From an uncultured Clostridium sp. (lineage in GTDB: Bacteria > Bacillota > Clostridia > TANB77 > CAG-508): 11,722 nucleotides of DNA. The DNA lies in assembly GCA_900555085.1 (NCBI GenBank), contig USJU01000043.1:1-11722 (forward strand), given 5' to 3'. Each line of letters starts with the position of its first letter. Position 1 is the stretch's first letter. Of this stretch, positions 6,142-11,722 are shown piece by piece. The position numbers were made by a program, and so were the translations under genes. The notes beneath the pieces are model-generated. The model had not been told where the DNA came from, did not search any database, and saw only the letters and a program-made list of their open reading frames with translations.

Positions 6142-7756
6142 AGATAAAGAAATTGAAATTGAAAAACCAGAAAGAGTAATCGATGCTTTGAAAGAAGAAT
6201 GTACAAGCAATACAATAGCATGTATATGTAATAATGAAATAAAATCGTTAAATCATGAAATAAAAATGGATTCTAAAATAGAACTTTTAGATATATCAAA
6301 TGCAGATGGAATGAGAATTTATATAAGAGGGCTTTTATATGTAATGTCAAAAGCTTTTGAAGAATTATATCCACAAGCCGAAGTTGGTGTTGAATATCAA
6401 CTTAGCAACTCTATGTTTTGTACTATAAAGAATATGGACATAACAGATGAACTATTAGAAGAAGTTCATAAAAAAATGCAAGAAATAGTAAATAAAAATA
6501 TTCCTATTATAAAAAAACAATTTACAAAACAAGAAGCAGAAGAAATTTATAAAAATGTAGATACAGTAAAAGGAAGACTTCAGTTAGAAAATAAAAGTAA
6601 GAAGAAATTCTCGTTATATTATTGTGAAGATTATTTCAATTACTTTTATGGTGTAATGCCAATTTCAACAGGCTATATGAAAATTTTTGAAATACAAAAA
6701 TATAGCAATGGATTTTTAATAAGATATCCAAGTAAAAAAGATATAACAAAAGTTCCTGAATTTATAGATAATAAAAAATTATTACAAGCACTAGCAGATT
6801 ATGAAAAAATACATAAGGTATTAAATATAGAAACATTAACAAAATTAAATAAAGCAATAAGAGATGGAAAAGCTAAAGATATAGTAATGCTAGATGAAGC
6901 ATTACATGAAAAGAAAATATCAAGAATAGCAGATAGTATTGCAGAAAAGAAAGATGTAAAAATGGTATTAATTGCAGGACCATCATCATCAGGAAAAACT
7001 ACATTTGCACAAAGATTAGGTCTTCAATTACAATTAAATGGACTAAAACCAGTAACTATATCTGTTGATAACTACTTTGTAGAAAGAGAACAAACACCAG
7101 TAGATAGCGACGGAAAATATGATTTTGAGGCAATAGAAGCGGTAGATATGAAACTATTAAATGAACACATAGAACGTTTATTAAATGGTGAAGAAGTGGA
7201 AATGCCAACATTTAATTTCACAACAGGAAGTAAAGAATATAAAGGAAATAAGATTAAATTAGGAAAAGATGATATTATAGTAATGGAAGGAATACACTGC
7301 TTAAATGATAGATTAACAGCGCAGATTCCAAGAAATAAAAAGTTCAAAGTATATATAAGTGCACTAACAGTACTTAATATAGATGAATTTAATAGAATAT
7401 CTACAACAGATTCAAGATTAATAAGAAGAATAGTTAGAGATTCAAACTTTAGAAGCTACTCTGCAATTCACACACTAAAAATGTGGGATTCTGTAAACAG
7501 AGGAGAATTAAAAAATATATTCCCATTTCAAGAGGAAGCAGATGCAATGTTTAATACATCTTTAATATATGAAATATGTGTTCTGAAAAAATATGCACTT
7601 CCACAATTAGAAGCCATAGATAATAGAAGCATAGAATTTTCAGAAGCAAAAAGAATACGAGAATTTTTAAAATATTTTGAAGATATACCAGATGACTTAG
7701 TACCTACAAACTCTTTACTTAGAGAATTTATAGGCGGTGGAGATTTTAAATATTAG
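6125..7756 (+). CDS. Nucleoside kinase (uridine kinase-like) with N-terminal TGS / ThrRS-like region
   Basis: The 543-aa protein combines an N-terminal TGS-like domain (about residues 1-60, MKVQYKDKEIEIEKPERVID) and a region resembling the second additional domain of threonyl-tRNA synthetase (about 60-230) with a C-terminal P-loop kinase of the uridine kinase/phosphoribulokinase superfamily (about 275-490). Walker A is GPSSSGKT at residues 285-292; SVDNYFVER follows about 20 residues later, and IIVMEGIHCLND matches the family's Walker B region. It ends with the characteristic NSLLREFIGGGDFKY. By family it would phosphorylate a nucleoside using a nucleotide triphosphate; the true substrate is not known from sequence. 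ATG 6125 is chosen because AGGAGG (6113-6118) is six bases upstream; an ATG at 6098 lacks a site. It overlaps the radical SAM gene by 17 bases and ends 9 bases before the RNHCP gene. Confidence 0.88.
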   Translation: MKVQYKDKEIEIEKPERVIDALKEECTSNTIACICNNEIKSLNHEIKMDSKIELLDISNADGMRIYIRGLLYVMSKAFEELYPQAEVGVEYQLSNSMFCTIKNMDITDELLEEVHKKMQEIVNKNIPIIKKQFTKQEAEEIYKNVDTVKGRLQLENKSKKKFSLYYCEDYFNYFYGVMPISTGYMKIFEIQKYSNGFLIRYPSKKDITKVPEFIDNKKLLQALADYEKIHKVLNIETLTKLNKAIRDGKAKDIVMLDEALHEKKISRIADSIAEKKDVKMVLIAGPSSSGKTTFAQRLGLQLQLNGLKPVTISVDNYFVEREQTPVDSDGKYDFEAIEAVDMKLLNEHIERLLNGEEVEMPTFNFTTGSKEYKGNKIKLGKDDIIVMEGIHCLNDRLTAQIPRNKKFKVYISALTVLNIDEFNRISTTDSRLIRRIVRDSNFRSYSAIHTLKMWDSVNRGELKNIFPFQEEADAMFNTSLIYEICVLKKYALPQLEAIDNRSIEFSEAKRIREFLKYFEDIPDDLVPTNSLLREFIGGGDFKY

Positions 7757-7765
7757 GAGAGAAAA

Positions 7766-8077
7766 ATGCAAAGAAAATTTACAGAAATAGACGAAGAATT
7801 TATATGTGAAAACTGCGGAAAAAAAGTAACAAAACTAGGGTATTCTTGTAGAAACCATTGTCCGTATTGCTTACATTCAAAACATGTAGATATAAATCCA
7901 GGAGATAGGCAAGAAGAATGCCACGGAGATTTAGAACCAGTTGGAATTGATATAGATAGCAAAAAGGGCTATGTAATAGTATTTAAGTGTAAAAAGTGTG
8001 GAAAAATAAGAAGAAATAAAGCAGCAAAAGATGATAATATGGACTTAATAATTAAATTAAGTGCAAAACAATATTAA
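7766..8077 (+). CDS. RNHCP domain protein
   Basis: A 103-aa soluble protein with the family-naming motif RNHCP at residues 29-33, inside SCRNHCPYCLHSKHVD. It has paired cysteines at Cys14/Cys17, Cys28, Cys32/Cys35, Cys52 and a C-terminal C-x2-C (FKCKKCGK), consistent with metal-binding zinc-ribbon-like folds. NPGDR follows the motif, as in family members. The biochemical function of this family is unknown to me. AGGAGA lies seven bases before ATG 7766. It is 9 bases after the kinase gene and 19 bases before the FemX-like start, in the middle of the same operon. Confidence 0.9.
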   Translation: MQRKFTEIDEEFICENCGKKVTKLGYSCRNHCPYCLHSKHVDINPGDRQEECHGDLEPVGIDIDSKKGYVIVFKCKKCGKIRRNKAAKDDNMDLIIKLSAKQY

Positions 8078-8096
8078 AAAAATAGGAGGAATTAAA

Positions 8097-9146
8097 TTGA
8101 GAATATTAGAAGAAAAAGACAAAGAATTATATAAAAAATTTTTAGAAGGACATGAAAGATGCAATTTTCAACAATCTTTAGAATGGGGAAAAGTTAAATC
8201 TTTTTGGAAAAATGAAGTTGTTTTAGCAGAAGATAGCAATGGAAACATTATAGGTTCTATAAGTGTTTTAATACGTAAAATTCCTATTTTTGGATATTTA
8301 ATGTATTCATCTCGTGGACCTGTATGTGATATTCATAATGTAGAAGTTTTAACTCAACTTACAGAAGGAATAAAACTATTAGCAAAAAAATATAAAGCTA
8401 TGGTTATAAAAATAGAACCAGATATAAAAAGTGCTGATAAAGAATTTAGAAGCATAGTTGAAACTTTAGGATATAAAGTTAAAGACGATGCAAAAGACTT
8501 TAGCGAAGAAATACAACCACGTTATGTTTTTAGATTAGATATGAGAGGAAAAACAGAAGACGAAATATTTGCAGGATTTCATTCAAAAACAAGATATAAT
8601 GTACGTTTAGCAACAAGAAAAGGTGTTACTGTAAAAGATGGAACAAGAGAAGATTTAAAAGATTTTCATAAAATAATGATAGAAACAGGAGCAAGAGATG
8701 GATTTATAATACGTCCATTAGAATACTTTGAAAAAATGTATGATGAACTTGGACCAGAACATATGAAAGTACTAATGGCATATTATGAAGGAAAACCAAT
8801 TTCAGGGGTAATACCAATAATGTATGGAAATAAAACTTGGTATTTATATGGAGCAAGTAGTAATAAATATAGAAATGTCATGCCAAATTATTTGCTATAT
8901 TGGGAAATGATAAAAATTTCAATAGCACGTGGAGACGATATGTTCGATTTACGTGGAGTACCTGGAGTTGCAGATAATAGTAATGGATTATATAGATTTA
9001 AAAAAGGATTTGGCGCAGAATATACAGAATTCATAGGAGAACTATATATACCATTTAAACCATTAACATATAAGTTATATAAAATAGCAGAAAAAATATT
9101 TAGAAAAGTAAGATATATAAAAAGACTTGCAAAAGCAAGAAAATAA
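8097..9146 (+). CDS. FemX/FemAB-like peptidoglycan bridge aminoacyltransferase
   Basis: By family this enzyme transfers an amino acid from aminoacyl-tRNA to the peptide side chain of lipid II, starting or extending the interpeptide bridge, at the cytoplasmic face of the membrane. The 349-aa length fits. Diagnostic stretches are FQQSLEWGKVK near the N-terminus, SKTRYNVRLATRKGV at about residue 165, and YGASSNKYRNVMPNYLLYWE with FDLRGVPG near the C-terminus, covering the two GNAT-like halves. TTG 8097 is chosen because AGGAGG (8084-8089) is seven bases upstream; a GTG at 8061 lies inside the RNHCP gene without a site. It is the last gene of the cluster, followed immediately by a strong terminator. 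An alanine-racemase-like gene follows, a related cell-wall theme. Which amino acid is added cannot be read from the sequence. Confidence 0.9.
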   Translation: MRILEEKDKELYKKFLEGHERCNFQQSLEWGKVKSFWKNEVVLAEDSNGNIIGSISVLIRKIPIFGYLMYSSRGPVCDIHNVEVLTQLTEGIKLLAKKYKAMVIKIEPDIKSADKEFRSIVETLGYKVKDDAKDFSEEIQPRYVFRLDMRGKTEDEIFAGFHSKTRYNVRLATRKGVTVKDGTREDLKDFHKIMIETGARDGFIIRPLEYFEKMYDELGPEHMKVLMAYYEGKPISGVIPIMYGNKTWYLYGASSNKYRNVMPNYLLYWEMIKISIARGDDMFDLRGVPGVADNSNGLYRFKKGFGAEYTEFIGELYIPFKPLTYKLYKIAEKIFRKVRYIKRLAKARK

Positions 9147-9150
9147 AAAT

Positions 9151-9175
9151 AAAACCGCAAATATTTGCGGTTTTT
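9151..9175 (+). terminator. Strong intrinsic terminator after the FemX-like gene
   Basis: AAAACCGCAAAT (9151-9162) and ATTTGCGGTTTT (9163-9174) form a perfect palindrome that folds as a stem with a small top loop and ends in five T residues. It starts four bases after the FemX-like stop codon and closes the 5230-9146 operon. The A-rich left flank may let it work in both directions. Confidence 0.9.
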
Positions 9176-9178
9176 GTC

Positions 9179-9207
9179 TTGTAAAAAAATAAACAATAGT
9201 GTAAAAT
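9179..9207 (+). promoter_or_regulatory. Candidate promoter upstream of the palindromic element and racemase gene
   Basis: TTGTAA (9179-9184) and TAAAAT (9202-9207) are separated by 17 bases, directly after the terminator. Transcription would start near 9214 and give a leader of about 215 bases that contains the whole 9247-9383 element before the racemase start at 9430. The same TTGTAA-17 arrangement is seen before the 4394 gene. Confidence 0.5.
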
Positions 9208-9246
9208 ATGAAAGAAATAATTGTTAAATTACATTTTGATTTAAAT

Positions 9247-9383
9247 GACAAATATATTGTTTTTTATACCTTGGTGTCGCAATCTTTTGATTATAAAATA
9301 AGGAAGATTGCTCCAAATCGCACTCGCAAAGATATTTGCTCGTTTGATCGCTTACGCGGTATTTCAAAACAAATATATTTGTC
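9247..9383. repeat. 137-base palindromic, multi-hairpin element (repeat or structured leader)
   Basis: Outer arms GACAAATATATTGTTTT (9247-9263) and AAAACAAATATATTTGTC (9366-9383) are complementary apart from one extra A. Inside them ATACC (9266-9270) pairs with GGTAT (9358-9362). Two hairpins are enclosed: TTGG...GCAATCTT (9271-9286) with AAGATTGC...CCAA (9304-9316), and GCAAA (9326-9330) with TTTGC (9335-9339) around GATA. The interior is richer in G+C (CGC-containing) than the genes around it. A related 32-base stretch lies at 11628-11659 in the opposite orientation, which argues for a dispersed repeat. It lies between the candidate promoter and the racemase gene, so it could also act as an RNA leader. 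I do not recognise it as a known riboswitch. Confidence 0.7.
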
Positions 9384-9429
9384 TTTTGATAAGAAAATGA
9401 AGATTTAACAAAAAAACAAGGAGATAAAA

Positions 9430-10519
9430 TTGAAAGAGTTAGTAATAAACAAAGAAGATTTAAAACATAATGTTAGGCAGATAAAAAAATATGCAAATGA
9501 TAGTAAAGTAATTGCAGTTGTTAAGTCTAATGGGTATGGTTTAGATTTAATAAAATTAACGGAATTTTTAATAGATAATCGGAATAGAAATATTTGCTGT
9601 TGCAACAATTGAAGAAGCTTTAGAACTTAGAAAAAATGGAATAAAAGAAGAAATTTTATTATTATCTTCAACATGTTTAAAAGAAGAAGTACAAAGTTTA
9701 ATTGAAAATAATATAACATTAACAATAGGTTCTTTAGAATCTGCTAAAATTGCAAATGAAATAGCAAGTGAAAAAAATAAAAAAATAAAAGCACACTTAA
9801 AAATAGATACAGGCTTTGGAAGATATGGATTTGTTTATACTAAAAGAGATGAAATATTAAAAGCAATAAAACAAAATTCAAATATTGAATTTGAAGGAAT
9901 TTTTACACATTTCTCAATTGCTTTTTATGATGATAAAATAACAAAAGAACAATTTGAAAAATTTATGAATGTTGAAAAATTTTTAGAAGAAAATAATATT
10001 AAATTCAAATTAAAACATGTATGCAATTCATCTGCATTTGTAAAATTTCCAGAAATGCATTTAGATGCGGTAAGAGTTGGATCAGCATTTGTGGGCAGAC
10101 TATCTGTAGAAAATAAAATTGGAGTAAAGAAAATAGGAATATTAGAAAGTAAAGTTGCAGAAGTAAGAACATTGCCAGCTAATTTTAATATTGGATATTC
10201 AAATATTTATTTAACAAAAAAAGAAACAAAAGTGGCAATAATTCCTGTTGGACATTCAGATGGATTTAATGTAAGTTCAAGACAAGATATGTTTAGAAAA
10301 GTTGATAAATTACGTTATATATTAAACGATATAAAAGGATTTTTCAAAAAGCAATATTTAAAAGTAAATATAAATAATAAAAACTATAAATTAGCAGGAA
10401 GACTTGGAATGTACCATTCAACAGTTATAGTAGACGAAAATGTAAAAGTTGGAGATAAAGCAATTTATGATGTAAACCCTATTTATATAGATCCACGCAT
10501 AAGAAGGGAGTATAAATAA
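9430..10519 (+). pseudogene. Alanine racemase-family gene broken by a single-base frameshift
   Basis: Frame 1 starts at TTG 9430 (GGAG six bases upstream) and reads VVKSNGYGLDLI, with the PLP lysine at residue 32, then meets a stop at 9610-9612. Omitting C 9580 (codon AAT, then C, then GGA) restores continuous reading of NGIEIFAVATIEEAL to the stop at 10519: a 362-aa protein, normal for fold-type III alanine racemases. The restored part has KIDTGFGRYGF, CNSSAF, the beta-domain and the usual ending GRLGMYHSTVIVD. The segment that is IPxGYxDG in active racemases reads IPVGHSDG, with His275 at the catalytic Tyr position. No ribosome site precedes internal ATG 9965, so the 3' part is unlikely to be made alone. 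Everything downstream is intact, so a recent mutation or a sequencing error are both possible. As given, the product would be a 60-aa fragment. Confidence 0.85.
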
Positions 10520-11595
10520 TGGAAGAAAAAGTTGAAGAAAAAATATCTTTTTGGAAAAGAATTTTAATAAGTATAAAAGACTTTGAAAAATATAAAATAT
10601 TTGCAGTTGAAAAACTTTCTAAGTCATTTAAATATTTTTTCCAATTTGCTTTGATTTTTGTATTAATTATTGCGTTAAGTTTTAGTGTAAAATATGGAAT
10701 GATAATAAACAAAACTACAAATTATATAAAAAATGATTTACCAGAGTTTAGCTATAAAGAAGGAAATTTAGAATTTAAGGATAATCAAAAAATAGAATTA
10801 CAAAGTAATGATGATACAAAAGATATTTCATATAAAATAATAATAGATACACAAACAGAAAATGAAGAAGAAATAAATAGTTATAAAGAAAAAATAGGAC
10901 TATATAATTATGGAATACTATTTTTAAAAGATAAAGTTATATTTAGAAGTTCACTTTTACAGGGAGACGTAGAAAAAACTTATTCAGATATGCAAAATAG
11001 CTATGGAATATCAGATGAATTTACAAAAACAGACTTAGTAAATAAACTACAAGATAATAAAATGTATATGTTATATGCTGAAATGTTTGTAGTAATGTAT
11101 GTTTACTTATATATAACATATTCAATTTCAATATTAACAGATGCATTAATACTAGCATTATTAGGAGTAATAACGGCAAGAATAGTAAGAGTAAAGCTAA
11201 AATATTCAGCATCATATGCAATGGCAATACATGCTTTAACATTGCCAATAATACTAAATGTAGCTTATATAATAATAAATACTTATACAGGATTTTATAT
11301 AAAATACTTTGAAGTAATGTACACAACAATATCGTATATATGTATGGTAGCGGCAATATTAAGCATTAGGTCAGACCTAATAAAAGAAAGAATAGTAATA
11401 GGAAAAATAGAAGAAGTGCAAAAAAATATAAGAAAAGAAAACGAAGAAAATCAAAAAGAAGATGAAAAGCCAGAAGAAAAACAAGAAGAACCAAAAGAAG
11501 AAAACAAAAGCAAAGAAGAAGAAGGAAAAATAGAATTAGAAGACAAAGAAAAAGACAAAAAAGATGAGGGCAACCCAGCCACAGGAGAATCTTAG
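10519..11595 (+). CDS. DUF1189-like membrane protein with a charged C-terminal tail
   Basis: A 358-aa integral membrane protein. The N-terminus (FWKRILISIKDFEKYKIFA) and the layout fit the DUF1189 family: one helix at about residues 37-57, an outer domain of some 125 residues (about 60-185), then about four more helices at roughly 186-206, 207-224, 233-253 and 266-283. Residues 298-358 are a Glu/Lys-rich low-complexity tail not needed for the fold. The function of the family is unknown. The ATG overlaps the racemase stop (TAATG), and GGGAG lies eight bases upstream, so translation was probably coupled; with the racemase frame broken, ribosomes would now leave 900 bases earlier and only independent initiation would remain. 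A T7 run directly follows the stop but has no stem before it. Confidence 0.8.
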   Translation: MEEKVEEKISFWKRILISIKDFEKYKIFAVEKLSKSFKYFFQFALIFVLIIALSFSVKYGMIINKTTNYIKNDLPEFSYKEGNLEFKDNQKIELQSNDDTKDISYKIIIDTQTENEEEINSYKEKIGLYNYGILFLKDKVIFRSSLLQGDVEKTYSDMQNSYGISDEFTKTDLVNKLQDNKMYMLYAEMFVVMYVYLYITYSISILTDALILALLGVITARIVRVKLKYSASYAMAIHALTLPIILNVAYIIINTYTGFYIKYFEVMYTTISYICMVAAILSIRSDLIKERIVIGKIEEVQKNIRKENEENQKEDEKPEEKQEEPKEENKSKEEEGKIELEDKEKDKKDEGNPATGES

Positions 11596-11604
11596 TTTTT
11601 TTAG

Positions 11605-11680
11605 AATTTCTCTACATTAAATAGTTTCAAATATATTGTTTTGAAATGCCGTGTAAGTGGTAGAATATTATAGAGAAATT
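11605..11680. repeat. Inverted repeat with nested hairpin after the DUF1189 gene
   Basis: AATTTCTCTA (11605-11614) and TAGAGAAATT (11671-11680) are a perfect 10-base inverted repeat. Nested inside, TTTCAAA (11625-11631) pairs with TTTGAAA (11640-11646). The right arm is followed by AATGTC rather than a T-run, so it is not a standard terminator. The 76-base unit has the form of a small palindromic insertion. Confidence 0.5.
11628..11659 (-). repeat. Degenerate partial copy of the 9247-9383 element, opposite orientation
   Basis: Read on the + strand, 11628-11659 aligns with the reverse complement of the right end of the 9247-9383 element (9350-9381). By hand alignment there is one single-base gap and three transitions over 32 positions. 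The match covers not only the AT-rich arm but also the following CCG-x-GTAAG segment, which is unlikely by chance in this base composition. Similarity stops on both sides. Confidence 0.6.
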
Positions 11681-11693
11681 AATGTCAAATATT

Positions 11694-11722
11694 GTAGGGG
11701 TCGGCGTCCTTAGGGCGACCCG
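11694..11722. repeat. GC-rich palindromic repeat cut by the window edge
   Basis: GGGT...CGTCC (11698-11709) pairs with GGGCG-ACCC (11713-11721) around a TTA loop, with a three-base bulge. The abrupt GC-rich stretch starting GTAGGGG in AT-rich DNA resembles intergenic palindromic repeats I associate with Clostridia genomes. The element is probably incomplete here, so its full extent is unknown. Confidence 0.45.

Noticed and set aside
9208..9408. 66-codon + strand ORF with ATG at 9208
   Set aside because: It has no ribosome site, its ATG directly follows the -10 hexamer and precedes the predicted transcript start, and most of it runs through the palindromic element.
9577..9583. Programmed ribosomal frameshift in the racemase gene
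   Set aside because: The site AAT-C-GGA is not a slippery heptamer, has no rare-codon or stop-codon shift signal, and no downstream pseudoknot is obvious. Mutation or sequencing error is simpler.
11574..11595. NPATG near the C-terminus of the DUF1189 protein as a sortase signal
   Set aside because: It is at the extreme C-terminus with no following hydrophobic segment or basic tail, in a region predicted to be cytoplasmic.
11605..11680. Inverted repeat as the intrinsic terminator of the DUF1189 gene
   Set aside because: The loop is large, and the right arm is not followed by a T-run; the T7 run lies before the structure.
1..11722. CRISPR array, restriction, toxin-antitoxin, prophage or insertion-sequence transposase genes
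   Set aside because: No regularly spaced direct repeats and no recognisable ORFs of these types were seen on either strand.

Overview
The window is very AT-rich, uses TTG and GTG starts alongside ATG, has strong AGGAGG-type ribosome binding sites and Gram-positive style intrinsic terminators. Gene content (Tgt next to a TIGR04086 membrane protein, WG-repeat protein, RNHCP protein, FemX-like aminoacyltransferase, DUF1189 protein) points to a low-GC Firmicute. An anaerobic Clostridia-type gut lineage is the best guess; this is inferred from family content, not from a marker gene.

Left part (1-3972, all + strand): a short AT-rich leader with a candidate -10, then an RsuA/RluB-family rRNA pseudouridine synthase, tRNA-guanine transglycosylase (tgt), a membrane-anchored WG-repeat protein and a small TIGR04086-type four-helix membrane protein. 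The first three genes are packed with gaps under 20 bases and look like one operon. A terminator-like hairpin that also contains the Shine-Dalgarno of the small membrane protein gene separates it from them.

Centre (3973-4393): a bidirectional terminator lies between the + strand operon and two minus-strand tRNA genes, tRNA-Tyr(GUA) and a CAU-anticodon tRNA. The tRNAs are driven by a near-consensus promoter (TTGACA-17-TATACT). A divergent candidate promoter drives an unrecognised single-pass membrane protein (4394-5164).

Right part (5182-9175): after a second hairpin that buries a Shine-Dalgarno comes a four-gene + strand cluster: a COG1313/PflX-like radical SAM protein, a TGS-containing nucleoside kinase, an RNHCP zinc-ribbon-like protein and a FemX-like peptidoglycan aminoacyltransferase. 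A perfect terminator ends the cluster. Then come a new candidate promoter, a 137-base palindromic element, an alanine-racemase-family gene broken by one extra C at 9580, and a translationally coupled DUF1189 membrane protein. The last 120 bases hold inverted repeats, a degenerate partial copy of the palindromic element in the opposite orientation, and a GC-rich palindrome cut by the window edge.

Functional themes are RNA modification (the pseudouridine synthase, and Tgt with one of its substrate tRNAs) and the cell wall (FemX-like protein and alanine-racemase-like gene). I see no complete undescribed multi-gene system. The best lead is the palindromic element at 9247-9383 with its relative at 11628-11659, which looks like a dispersed repeat or structured leader family. 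Next are the broken racemase with an atypical His at a normally invariant Tyr position, and the two hairpins that pair off ribosome binding sites.
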